A stretch of 64,000 nt of DNA from Dioscorea cayenensis subsp. rotundata (Eukaryota > Streptophyta > Magnoliopsida > Dioscoreales > Dioscoreaceae): positions 30,187,916 through 30,251,915 of the forward strand of contig NC_052489.1 in NCBI RefSeq assembly GCF_009730915.1, read 5' to 3'. The notes beneath the pieces were generated by a model. It searched no databases and was not told the DNA's origin. It worked only from the letters and a program-made list of their open reading frames with translations. Numbering within the stretch: position 1 is the stretch's first letter; each line of letters starts with the position of its first letter. Of this stretch, positions 39,955 through 51,444 are shown one piece after another. The position numbers were made by a program, and so were the translations under genes.

Positions 39955-41166
39955 AGTGTTAATAAATGAAATTGATGGGATGTAATCTTATATATGGACT
40001 TTCAGTGAGGACTCTGGAGCACAGATTGATACTTTGTTTGTACATTGAGAATCCTTTTTTTTTAATTATTTTTTTCCTGTACTTAGGCTGAATTTACATC
40101 TTTTGTACTTCATGCTTTTGAAAACATTAAATGTTCTTAATTGAACCTCTGTTTAAGGCTCTTTAAAGCTTCTCTGGTTTGTTACCATCTTGCTATTGCT
40201 ATCTGTATGCCATCATGTTTGTTTTGTGGTGGTTATCCAGATGTGATGCATTGAATGAAGGTGCAGTCACCATAAATAATTTTTTTATAAAAAAAGTATT
40301 TATTTTTATAATATTAAATTCACATGATATGGGCAGAAGGTGGTGGTATGTCAAGTGTGAACGAACATCCAATTGAGTTTTAAAGTTAGTTGAGCAAAGA
40401 CCATAACCTCATATAACAATCCAAATGCTTGTTCAGCAAATATGCCTTTTATCCTTATTTATTGTCCAGTCTTTTTATTAGACTTTTCAATGATTGTGCA
40501 AGTTTCCAATAACCAGAATATATTATTCTCATTGCATCAAAAAAGAAAAACAAATGAGGTTGTGTATGTGCATTCTTTTGCAAGTTGGAAGGTACGTAAG
40601 CTCCAATAATTCACAAAATAAGTGACCCAGAAACATGCAGAATAATCACACAGTAGGTATTGTAAGTTGACCATTAATTTGGGTGCAAGCTGCCAAACTG
40701 GTCCCTAATCAATAAAAATGTATAATTGGCACTCACATGCCAATTTCCATTAAAATTTAAACCATCTGCATCTACTTCACATTGATCACAAACTAAAGCC
40801 ATTTTTTAAATTTCATAATCACATCATATCCGAGTTAACTGATAGATACCTTTGAAAAATTGAGTCTGCAGAATGCAATATAATGTTATGACAGTGGTTT
40901 AACGCACAACCCATGTGGATTGTTGCCTAAATCTCAAGTTTATCACATTGTATTGAAGTACATGTTTAGGCAATGATGAGTAGAGACGATAGTGAGGCCG
41001 GGATCGGAGATTGAGCACACTTACAAGAACAATATCTACAAACAAGCATACGGAAGACGGGTTTCAATGGAAGTTCATAAGCGCTTCAGTTCCTCAATGT
41101 CCTGAATCTTGATGTTTCCAAGACTTGCTCTGGTGGCCTCACACTCGATGCTTCAGGAATTCGGCT
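39737..41166. other. TIR1 3' region and convergent spacer
   Basis: TIR1 3' UTR, with a (GA)n run at 39922-39953, then AT-rich spacer. From about 40985 to 41166, on the minus strand, the base composition is more exon-like and is probably the last noncoding exon of the tubby-like gene. No coding gene was seen. Confidence 0.5.
39922..39953. repeat. (GA)n microsatellite
   Basis: Sixteen GA units in the probable TIR1 3' UTR. Confidence 0.95.
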
Positions 41167-41479
41167 GCTACAACTGCAACATCAGCAGAATCAATTGAAT
41201 AAAAATGTAAGGAATGACTATCTTTATGAACTATTATGATCAAATGCATGAATTATCTTGGAGAGCAATGTAATAGTTTTCATCTGCAAGTTAAACCACC
41301 TTCAACCCAACCGGCGTTTTTTCATGAATAAATGATTCAAAGCATTTCATTCAATCTTTTAGCATCAATCAAGGATACTAAGAAATAAATGATGTAGATT
41401 TACACTGGACTATGACCCTATACATACATCAAGCACATCTTCAGATGAAACAATATGAAAAGGGCACTCACCTTGTCAT
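41167..41479 (-). other. 3' UTR intron of the tubby-like gene
   Basis: Right after the stop codon the minus strand reads GACAAG|GTGAGTG (donor at 41471), a near-perfect donor. Acceptors TTGTAG (exon from 41167) or TTGCAG (exon from 41173) follow a T-rich stretch. The junction lies eight bases from the stop, so it should not trigger nonsense-mediated decay. Inferred, no transcript data. Confidence 0.5.
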
Positions 41480-44400
41480 TTATTCACAAGCTATTTTTGT
41501 GTCAAAGCTGCTGAGGCATATAGCAAAGGCCTGAAAAGCTGATAAGGGGTACCGATAATCCATAGTGAACAAATCCTTTCCAACCTTTCCAAACTGAAGA
41601 AGCACTTTATCATGATCGGGACCAGCCGGCCCACCTTCTGCTGAAGCAACCAACTGGAAGTTCTTCACGGAAGCAACCGTTACCCGTCCCTTGAAATTCA
41701 AACACCAACATTGGAGTTGTTCATGCCACCTTGGAGCTTTGTTCTTTAAAACTAGCGTCCCTTCTTTTGGGACTGACAATGGTCCAGATGGGAAACTCTC
41801 TGAGCGAATGGACTTGGTTTTGAAGAAAGGGATTGATGGAAAGGAATCAAGATTGCTAAGAGGGAATTCGGTTGGTGTAGGAGCTTCCCCTCCTGGTTCA
41901 ATTGCAGAGGAAGGAATTGAGTCCATGACACAATGCATTCTCCTAGGTCCCCTGTTAATTTTAAAAAATGTGTCTAAATACAAGATATATAACAAAGATG
42001 GGCAAAAAAAAAAACTAAATGATAACATCCATGTGATTATGTGACTTGCCTGGAACCCAAAACATTTAACTCATAAGCGATGTGGGCAATGGGATAGTTC
42101 CCAGCAGGTACCCTTGGGGAGACTTGTTTGGAACCTACAAAACGTGTCGAACGACTTTTCCAAGCCACAGTTCCAGTATGAGGTGGCTGACCATCATACA
42201 CTGTAAATTTAGTTCCCAAAAAATTGGACCTGTCAGAAAAAAAAGAGCCCTGATGAGTGAGGCTGAAGAAAAAATTCATACATAACACTTAACCTTTTAA
42301 AGCTGTTATTCTAAAAAAGTAATATCATTTAAATTTGGTCTGGTTTATAAATTAAATCCTTTTGTTTACAACTCATACACCATATAATAGAAAGAAAGTG
42401 CCAGGAGGAGAACATCATGCTATCCCTAAGTAAAGAGTGTAATAAGATAACATAAAATTAAATGCTAAAAACTGCTCATAAGCTTAACATGGGAAAATGA
42501 TAGCATATGTAAGTGAGCCTAACACCAAAAGTAGATGGGTCTCAAATTTAACCTTTTCCAATCTTTTGACTTAAAAAGCTTGGTAAAAATCATGCCACCA
42601 TTAAAAAAATCAGTTCATAAACAGAACCTTTTAAACAGTCATCGACTTGTTATAACTTCAGAGGTTGGTGAAATACATGATGACTGTAATTCCAAATTTC
42701 ATAACTAATGTTTAAGAAGCAAAAAAAGACTACTTGACCTTACCTCAGTTTTCCAATATATGTTCCGCTGCCTTTTGACATGTCATCAGCATCCAAAGAG
42801 ATAATATAGTCAGTGCATGTAGGGCGTCGAAACCTCCGAGCAGCAAGAAGGAATTTACCTTCATCCGTCAAAGCTGCAGGAAATATTTATCAGAAATAGA
42901 ACACACACAAACATACGGAGACAATATAAAAAAGACAATGAAATAGCGCATAAGATGACCAACCCGTAGTCAGACCAAGGAAAAGACGATATGTCTGATT
43001 TGTTCGATTCCTTTTGATAAAACACTGGATAAGCAAGTCCCTTGGACCAGGCTGCATGTATAGCAAGCGTTAGAAACTAATTTTAAAAATGAAAAAGTCA
43101 AGCTCAGAAAATTGAAAACGCATGAAAAGCTCAAATATAAGGTACTATTTCAGCATGAAAAAAAGCTTACTAATATATCAATATAGAGTTACTGGAATTA
43201 AATTATAAGTATTAACGATGCATTGACTATGTGGCTGCACCCAGAATATCCTTTGGTCTTCATCAATTTGCTTTGCTTACAATTAGCCATTAAGGTTGTG
43301 TTTTATTAAAGAGTAAGTGTGCTTGAGAGAATTCCTTTTGAAAATTGATTTGGAGGGACAACTTCTATATAAGCTAACCGTACCATGTGTTAATTAATAA
43401 TACTCAAAATTAAATATTTTAAAATTAAAATTTTGTTTTTTAATTAGTAAATTTGTTTTACTAATATTGATATATTTTCAAAAAATTAATTAATAAATGT
43501 ATTTAGTGAATGTGGTGGGGGTAAATCAAAGGTGTTTTGTTAGAGATATAGCTCACTAACTAAACATTCCCAAAATGTAAGGTAAATTTCTCTATTGATC
43601 AGAAGGTAAAAACTATGTTGAGGCACAGGACATTATGTTTATATCTCAAATCTCTAAGATGGACAATTTGATCATACAAACATTATTATAAGGAAACTAA
43701 CACATAAAAGCTAATATGCCCACGATCATTACAAAACTAATACATCATATTTACTAAGAGATGGCCCATCGAGGAAAATAACCACCTAAAATCAGGATAA
43801 TCAGGTGCCCTTTTTATTTAAGACTTAATGTAGCATACCAATTTTTACTTATAATTATATTTCAAGCTGGTATAATCTCTGGCCATAAATGCTTTTACAG
43901 TTGCTATCAACCTTAAATAAGTGCACATGTTTTGAACTATTATTAGGACAAAAATTTCATACTAGAAAGTGACGGTGAGTGCAGCATGAGTTCCACATAA
44001 ATCTAATACTTCAGCAATTGACGTCCTATTCTAGTATAGCATAATCTCTACAATTTCAACAGTCAGACACTGAAATTGCATAATCATTTTTAAGCATACC
44101 CTAATAAATAGCAAAATTTAAACTCCTTACTCAACTAGCACGAAAAATAACATGAGCAACAAGGCAAATCTTAAATGATAATCAGAAAATGCTTAAAAGG
44201 CAAACCTGCTTCACTGAGATGGGAAATGTCACCTTCCCAGAAACCTCTAGTGTCTTAACAATCTCCTTCATGATCTCCCTCCAGCTCCTACAAACACCTG
44301 CACAGGCCACCACATGCTTTCGCGGGGGCCATGAGTGTTCTGAAGCCTCAATCCTCACCAACACCTCTCGCAGCAGCTCCAGAGGCATATTCGCCCAGCA

Positions 44401-44562
44401 GCTTTGCTTCAGCGATGCACCCAACGCTGGCATCCCCTGCCCATCGCCAACCAACCGATGCGATCTCGATCGCACTCCATATCCCAACCTCACATCAAAC
44501 CCCTTCCTTGACATACTCCCAATCTCCCCCTTCATGTCATGAATTATACTCTTAAAAGACAT
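41480..44562 (-). CDS. Tubby-like F-box protein, five exons
   Basis: Plant tubby-like protein (TLP/TULP): an N-terminal F-box links to SCF ligases, and a C-terminal tubby domain binds phosphoinositides, tethering the protein at the plasma membrane until signalling releases it. Coding exons: 44562-44206, 43051-42964, 42873-42744, 42229-42050, 41951-41480, giving 408 aa, normal length. [20 protein letters not shown] is the family's standard N-terminus and fixes the start, although the frame is open further upstream. The F-box spans about residues 54-105 ([20 protein letters not shown]). The tubby domain runs from about 119 (PGPRD) through [15 protein letters not shown] to the terminal [15 protein letters not shown]. 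The fourth intron uses a GC donor (AG|GCAAGT, 42049-42044); a GT alternative would hit a stop at once. A likely 3' UTR intron starts eight bases after the stop codon. Confidence 0.96.
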
Positions 44563-45058
44563 GGAAACAAAACCAAAATCCCACACCTTCAACGACGATC
44601 CAATAATCTCAAGCAAACCAGATCTCAACTCCCTCCGAATATAGTTCACAATTCAAGCCAAACCATTGAGATCCTTCATAAATGAAGATAAAAGTCAAGT
44701 CTGAAGACCCAAAATCCAACCTTTAAAGCAAAACAATCAATTTCCTTCAATTTCTACACTTCTAAACCAAAAAACGATAACTCCGAGACCAATGGAACGT
44801 AAATTTCCCAGAAACAAAAGCCAATATGCACCGGTCTGATAGTATAAAGTAGTACCTGAGGGGAAAGAATCGAGGAACTGGCGTTCCAATTTCGGGAAGA
44901 AAAGATCAATACTTATAGAAATTCCAGCCTCCTTTGTGTGCCGAAAGAGGAGAATGAAAGAAAGAGAAAGGGAATGGGATTTAGTGCTGCTGCTTTGTCC
45001 CAATCTTATCTCCAAACAATTCATTTCAGACAACAATACACTTCCTGATACCACGCGA
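44563..45058 (-). other. Leader and promoter of the tubby-like gene
   Basis: A donor-like CTCAG|GTACTAC at about 44856 suggests a leader intron between 44856 and about 44720, common in this family. CT-rich leader sequence lies at 44930-44990. Upstream (45060-45260) the sequence is AT-mixed with ACCACGTGG (45086) and CCACGTAGG (45138), both ACGT-core elements. Confidence 0.45.
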
Positions 45059-45259
45059 AGATGTTACTCCATCAGGTCACCGTACCACGTGGCGAATCAG
45101 TAATGCTGGTTAATCTCCAAAATCCAATTGAAAAACAACCACGTAGGATAGCAGGAGACAACAAACGTATTAAATTTCGCGATTATGATTATTATTATCA
45201 GATGCTTTATTGCCAGCTAAAACCGTCCGTGGCTTCCACGGAGCTCGTATAAAATCCAA

Positions 45260-45364
45260 ATCGGAACTCATAAAGATGGCAATATTTTAGCTCTAAGCGG
45301 GGGCTTGGCTCATTAGGTGTTGTGATTGTGAACCTTGTCAAAGTGATGCCTTCTTGATTTCCAC

Positions 45365-45404
<40 letters not shown>

Positions 45405-48400
45405 TTACCATCTTTTTAATTTTAAGTTGTGAGACTAAGTGAGAGTTGGGCCCCCTAATAGTGTTTTAATTCTTGTCCTTCAATGTTCTTTGAAATCAAC
45501 GTGACGTAAGTGCCATGTTGCGGTCTGCAAGCATAAACATTCAAACTGACACCTATCCTTGAGGAATTAGTATAAAATATAGGCTTGCGTCTTAACCTTG
45601 GTGTCTACGCCTTACACCATCACATTTGGCTTTCAATACATATTGATATTGATCAAACTTTGCTGCTGATTTAAAAGAAAAGGTTTACCAGCTATTGACC
45701 TAAAAAGGAACATAAACAAAACAGGATCCTTATATAAAAGGCCGAGAGCTAACAAGATAATTAACTGCAATTAAACAAAATCCTTATATATATCTCACCA
45801 AAAATACTTCAAAATTATTTTGCCAGCGGTGGTGAGGCCAAATGGCATTTTGTGGGATTCACCATAGGGGAACATCCTGAGCCTGTGAGCCAGTTGGAGT
45901 GGGTCTCCTGCACAAGAGTCATAGGCAAAACTAGATTTAAGCTGGTTATATTATTGCTGGTGGACCCCGAATATTCAATACATTAAAAACACTAAACAGA
46001 GTTGATGGTCTGCCACTACCATTATTGAAAAAATAAAATAAAAATAAATACATATTCGATTACGTGCAACATAATCTAATCATATCTGCTGAGTTTGATG
46101 GGGATCTCTTTTAAGAAAAAGTTGCCCATGGGAAGTTGTTGTTTTCTTGGAGGAGCTCATAAAATGACAGCGCTAATCATCACAAAGAAGACCCTTGAGC
46201 CCAAGGGATGTGTAACGCTGTTTCTTAGAGTAGGGAGATTCCACTGATGGTTAAGGACCATTTTGAGAAGCATTACAAAATCTGTTTTGTTGTTAGTTAT
46301 ATCTAATCATTCTGCACTTCCTGAACTTTTTTGCTGTAGGATTGCTGATCTAAAATTCAAAGGTGAACCTCTAGTGCATACCCTAAACGTTTGAATTGCA
46401 TTTATACTCCACCCAAAATCATATAATTGGGAATGCCAAACAAATAATAACTAACGACCAAAACAACTATAAATGTTAAGTATGAAAAAAGCATAAATGA
46501 CTTAAGCAATCTATAAAATAAGAATTAGGGAAAATCAAACTATGGATAAATACATGACGTAGCTTCATTGAATACTTGAACGATATATGCACATCATCTA
46601 CTCAAGTTGCATGACACCAAGTTAGAAAGCATGTGCCTTTGCTAGTTAGTTGGGCAGCTATCCTTTCTTATGCTGGACCCAGGTATTATGGCATTGTCCA
46701 TGCAATGGATGGAGCAGACTAGACATCCCATTGAGTTGGAAAAAAGAGATACCATTGGAATCACAAACCACAGCATTATCTTATTTAAATAGATCAAACA
46801 ACCTACCAACTAAGATTCTTGAAGAAGCTAGAATTTGATATTACAAAGTGGTCATCATGATGCTTGGCATCTTAGAAGGCGACAACTGCCTAGTACTGAG
46901 ATCTAGAGCTAGAATCTCCCACTTGCAGATTGGAAGATGATCTACATCTTAACGCGTCAAACAGTAAATCAACAGAAGACTTGATGTCATCATTGATGAA
47001 TATGGGTGCAGATAAGCAAAGGGTTAGCTGGTGAGCATTGCCAAGGGAAACCACTTTCCTCATAAGCATGAAGAGAGGGTAAAAATTCTTGATGCCACAC
47101 TAACGAAGCTATGAAGATATAATCTAATGTCAGAGAATTGTTATATAGATCGGAACAGTTCTAGCATGGGCATCAGTAGATGACTCTACCAAGTGAACTG
47201 ACATCTTTTATAAATTAGATATGTAACTGCAAATCACAGGCAACTGCAATATCTCAACTTTAATAGAAATAATTTCCATCCTAATGGGACAGTGATATCA
47301 TCATTTATCAATATATTCAGTTGAGCATTTCTGGTGACACTGATCACAATGCAGAGCTATACTGCCACTTCTTGTGACTAATATGATACAGGAAAACTGC
47401 TGTTTGTTTTTTGTAGTGTTCACTGTTCATGCAGTTGCTCCATAAATTCAATAATTCACCCAACAAGGTGATAATTAAGTGTGAGTATTTCTGTTTCTCA
47501 ATGGGAATTTAGAGTCATCAAGCATATTGGACTGACGACAATTCCTGCCAAATTTTCCTCTACGCTGCCAAAAGAACTAAATACTGACAATAATCAAGAT
47601 GGTCAAGCATATAAATCTCATTTAAACCAAAACTATTCAAAACCTGCTACCTTGGTCTGAGAGAAGGGCTGAGATAAAAGTTAATTTCAGCTGAAAATTG
47701 CCAATTTCCTTTGGAACAAAAACTACCATGAGAGAGAGATTTCTAGAGGTAATTGCAGGACAACCATTTAAGGCAAAAAGAAAGACGATTTTCTTCTACC
47801 TGACCGACCAGCATATGAATATAGAGGAAAAATGGTAGCTGGTTCTCATAAATTTCAGAGCATTCTGTCTACAAGTGACAAGGTCTTGAAATATTATACT
47901 AACAAATGCTCTGAATATCTCATGGTTGAGCTCATTCCATTGGGGGGTCCTTGGGCATAACTAGAAATATGGTCATTTACCAAAAGATTATAAATGAGTG
48001 GCAAGGGTTCTGTTCATTTCTGTTTTTTTCCAAGGAAACAATAAACTAACTTCTGTTCAATATTGAAGCACCTTCCAATCATTATATATATATAAGAAAT
48101 ATTCTAGCTAAACAGCTCTATACTCTTCTCAATTAATAACACAAATGACATCATCATGAGAAAAATCCTGCTTGAGGATGTGTTTCATCATATTATGAGA
48201 ATCAATTACCCAGATTATCTGTGACTTTCTTCTGTACGAACTAAACCATGGGGGTAAAGGAACAAACTAGATGGAAGACACAAACTCATTTTGATTGGCT
48301 CTTATGAATAAAACTTTGTAGATCAATGCAACATTTATGCAATTGTCAACCTCATACTAAAATCTCCTCTTATTGTGAAAATAAAAGAGGGCAAATCCAT

Positions 48401-49396
48401 ACTATGTCAAGGTTGAAGGAACATTTAGCAAATCTCAGAATTAGCACCATTCAAAAAATCTCCAAGTCATTAAGACCTTTCTATTGAAAACAAATTGAAA
48501 ATAACAAGAACACTCTGCTGAAAAGGTACTGCAGAAAAACTCGTTTTTAAGATATGCATGAATGACCTGCAGATGAACATATAGCACGCTGATATACCAA
48601 GGAACATATATCTGTCTGGAACAACTGGAGATGTTATGTCCTCAGTTGCAGTGCAAGCATGGCATAGGAGAATTCTTAGGTACAACAACAGAAGAAGATC
48701 ATTAAAGGAAAACTATACCTTGTTTGAGTAGCATTTGCCTTGTTTTGCTTTTCTCTCACCTCAATTCCATCTGCATAAAATCTAAATCTTTCCAAAGGAC
48801 AAAGTCCATTTCTTTTTTCATGCTCAGGCTTATGATCCTTCTAATTTCAATCATGATTCAAGAATGCTACTGATAACAGCATTTGCAATTAGAAACATCT
48901 TTTGATTCCACAAAGCCTGCATGTACCCAAAAAGCATAATGAAACACCAAATCACCCTAAAATCACAACTGAATACCAAAAGAAACATCATAATTCAATC
49001 AATATACAAAGGAAAAAAATGGAATCAGAGGGAACGCCACTGTCAACATTGTTCATCGTGAAAAAATATCTTTTAATTAAGCAGAGGCTGCATTGTAGTC
49101 AAATCTCACGATAAAAAAACCAAATCACCATAAAATAACAAATAACAACAAGACTCAATAGAAAACGCCCACCGATTCACAATGATACACAAATGAATAC
49201 AAGACCAATCACTGATCGCCATTCAGATCATCGCTCGAAATAACAAAACATCTTTTAAATCAAAAGATCCCTGATTCTACCCAAAATCCATGACCAATCA
49301 TCAAATCACTGTAAAATCTCAACTGAAAAAGGAAAATAAATGGAAAATTTTCAGCAGATTCACACGGGAAGGAGAAAGAAACGGAAGGGCACTTAC
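45260..49396 (-). other. Unresolved region, probable intron-rich minus-strand transcript
   Basis: No complete gene could be assembled here. Three pieces look exon-like on the minus strand. 48840-48719 is 40 open codons plus two bases between a plausible acceptor (AATTAG) and donor (AAG|GTATAG), reading KPEHEKRNGLCPLERFRFYA, DGIEVREKQNKANATQT. 47868-47800 lies between TTGTAG and CAG|GTAGAA. 47099-46900 is about 69 open codons ending SSNLQVGDSSSRSQY and a stop. They do not join in one convincing frame, and I recognise none. A (TTA)n run lies at 45367-45405. The region may be a noncoding RNA gene, a decayed gene, or a real gene I failed to parse. Confidence 0.3.
45367..45405. repeat. (TTA)n microsatellite
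   Basis: About 13 TTA/ATT units. Confidence 0.95.
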
Positions 49397-49480
49397 CAAT
49401 CGCGGTGCGTGATGGGATCTCGCGAGAATGATTTCAAGAACCCTAGCTTGCCCGCTCAGAGGCCATTTCGCTAAATTTAT
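49397..49480 (-). other. Candidate first (leader) exon of a minus-strand transcript
   Basis: The minus strand is locally GC-rich and ends in a strong donor (GATTG|GTAAGTG, exon end 49397). It contains CTAGGGTTCTTG and a seven-codon ORF starting GAAATGGCC at 49465 and ending TAG. There is no longer ORF with an ATG, so it would be a leader exon for the unresolved region to its left. Confidence 0.4.
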
Positions 49481-49506
49481 AGCGAAATCGATACGGTTTG
49501 GCGGGA
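49465..49506. promoter_or_regulatory. 24-bp palindrome and E2F-like site
   Basis: ATTTCGCTA (49465-49473), six spacer bases, then TAGCGAAAT (49480-49488) form a perfect inverted repeat. Its centre reads as a TATAAAT box on the minus strand. Nine bases further is TTTGGCGGGA (49497-49506), a match to the plant E2F consensus TTTSSCGS. The layout suggests the core promoter of an S-phase-type gene transcribed leftward. Inferred from motif alone. Confidence 0.4.
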
Positions 49507-49959
49507 GGCAAAGCCTTGCGTCGAGATGCGTGTTCCAACTCACATGGGATATCCACCGTTGGATGTTCACCGGGTGGATATTTTTTTTGTGAAAATATCC
49601 AATAATAATAATAATAACTAGATGCATAAGAGATTTTAAAATTTTGTGACGAATTTATATAAAATAATATAATTAAACAACTCCTACCATAAAAACTATT
49701 TTATACTTTGAATTTCAAAATTCTTATGGATATTTATTACATAAATAATTAAGTGTAATTAATATTTTTAATTATTAATATTATAAATAATATAAATAAA
49801 AACTTAAAATATTATTAAAAAAATTAAAATTGTTCTTTAAAATGCTCTCGGAGTAGATTATAGTATAGATAATAATAAATTTATTTTAATGACAACAATA
49901 GTATAACTTTGCTTTAAACAAAAAAATATATTTTATTTAATACATAAGGATAAAAGATA

Positions 49960-51435
49960 GGGTAAACTACATATTTAGTCACTAAACTATTCGTGTTTTC
50001 CTAATCTGGTCACTAAACAAAAAAAAATTTCAATTGGATCACTAATGTTAGCATTTCATTCCAATCGAGTCACTAATCACAACGTCGTTACCTTCATGCT
50101 GAGCTGGCGCACCACGTCACCTGACACATGTCAGATTTTTTGTTGGGTTGTTGATGTGGATTCCACTTCAGCATTAGGCTTCACGTGATGATTTGACTGG
50201 CACCAAACTCATCACACTTTCCCCTTTTCCTTGAGGGGAAAAAGAAAAAGGTTCAAGGCTTCTCTTTCCTTATTGATCTTGGCCCTCGTTGTATGGTTCA
50301 AGAGATTGCAAGAAATTCAGGGTTTCTTTGACGAGGGTTTTGTGGTGGATGGAGGATGATGTCGAAGCTGAGCTCCAAGACATCCAAGGTATGGATCCCA
50401 ATCACAAGAAATCTTCAAGTTCTTAGTGTACTTCTTTTTTGGATAAATTTTAGGGTTTTTAACTTGGATTCTTGCTTCTAATTGTGTTCTTGACATGAAT
50501 ACGATGGGCTTTTAGTCACTGAAGGGTTTATGAGTTCATTCTTGGATGATCGTTGAAGGGTTTAATTCACTTTTCTTGAATGTTTTGTGGTTCTTGATCG
50601 TATTCTCTTTTTGATTAAAATTGATCCAAGAGTACTATAAGCTTCTTTTGTGCAGGTTTCTTCTCAAGTGCTTATTAACACACAAAATTCTTGTACCAAT
50701 GAAACCATTTCTGCAAATACCCAACCAAATAGACCACATAGAAGGCCAGTGGCGTCAAGGTATTTGGGAGATTCAACAAAAAATGGAATTGCAGCCAAGG
50801 GGAAGAGGCAACATAAAGAGATAGCATCAAATAGGAGACATGACAAGAAGGACTGTTATTGGCGAGGTTGCCCTAATTGTGTAAACATCACTTAAGTTTT
50901 TTGTACTTTTGTAATAGCTCAGAATGCCAAAATGGGTAGGCAATTTTTGTTGTGTTCAACAAGTAGAAACTAATGTATGTCTTTAATTATGTTATGTTAG
51001 TGGTGTTTTTGGGAGAAAATACTTATGTTTTGTTATGTTACAAATGGATGTTGCTTTTTGAACAATTTTTGAAAATACTGGTGTTTTGTTTTGTTATGTT
51101 GCTTTTCATTTAAAGAACAAATGCACAGGATGCTAAAATAATCTACATATTTAGTTACTAAACTATTTGCATTTTCCTAATCAGGTCACTAAACTAAAAA
51201 AAAAAAATCAATTGGGTCATTGCTAAAGTGGAATGCCACGTCAACAACCCAACAAAAAATCTGACACATGTCAGGTGACGTGGCGTGCCAGCTCAGCATC
51301 AAGATAACGGCGTTGTGGCGAGTGACTTGATTGGAATGAAATGCTAACGTTAGTGACCCAATTGAAATTTTTTTTTGTTTAGTGACCAGATTAGGAAAAC
51401 ACGAATAGTTTAGTGACTAAATATGTAGTTTACCC
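49960..51435. mobile_element. Complete non-autonomous MULE with captured ORF
   Basis: Left and right ends are inverted repeats of about 213 bases (49960-50172 and 51222-51435), over 90% identical by eye, both starting GGGTAAACTACATATTTAG. The element is bounded by a perfect 9-base direct repeat, TAAAAGATA, at 49951-49959 and 51436-51444, the hallmark of Mutator-superfamily insertion. There is no transposase. The interior holds a two-exon ORF (50356-50895) and, at about 51138-51212, an extra partial copy of the terminal repeat in the same direction as the left end. High arm identity and an intact duplication point to a fairly recent insertion. This arrangement fits a Pack-MULE. Confidence 0.93.
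50356..50895 (+). CDS. Two-exon 90-aa ORF inside the MULE
   Basis: Exon 1 (50356-50388) encodes MMSKLSSKTSK and ends CCAAG|GTATGG. Exon 2 (50656-50895) follows TTTTGTGCAG and adds 79 residues to a TAA. The splice is in phase 0. The product is polar and basic in the middle (RPHRRPVASRYLG, KGKRQHKEIASNRRHDKK) and ends with Cys-x4-Cys-x2-Cys (CYWRGCPNC). An overlapping ATG at 50349 is in another frame and would stop soon after the splice. I do not recognise the protein. It is either a gene fragment captured by the element or an ORF native to this MULE family. A 267-base intron with normal borders argues for capture from genomic DNA. Confidence 0.55.
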
Positions 51436-51444
51436 TAAAAGATA

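Larger units (their letters stand above)
49951..51444. repeat. 9-bp target-site duplication TAAAAGATA around the MULE
   Basis: Identical 9-mers at 49951-49959 and 51436-51444 flank the element exactly at its GGGTAAAC and GTTTACCC ends. Confidence 0.9.

Noticed and set aside
45815-45920. Minus-strand peptide containing PYGESHKMPFGLTTAG, resembling the gypsy reverse transcriptase 'MPFGL.NA' block.
   Set aside because: Only one short match, no flanking RT, RNase H or LTR signals. Chance or a very old relic; not enough to call an element.
46980-47000. C-box-like ATGATGA on the minus strand suggesting a C/D snoRNA.
   Set aside because: No matching D box (CTGA) and terminal stem within 60-100 bases.
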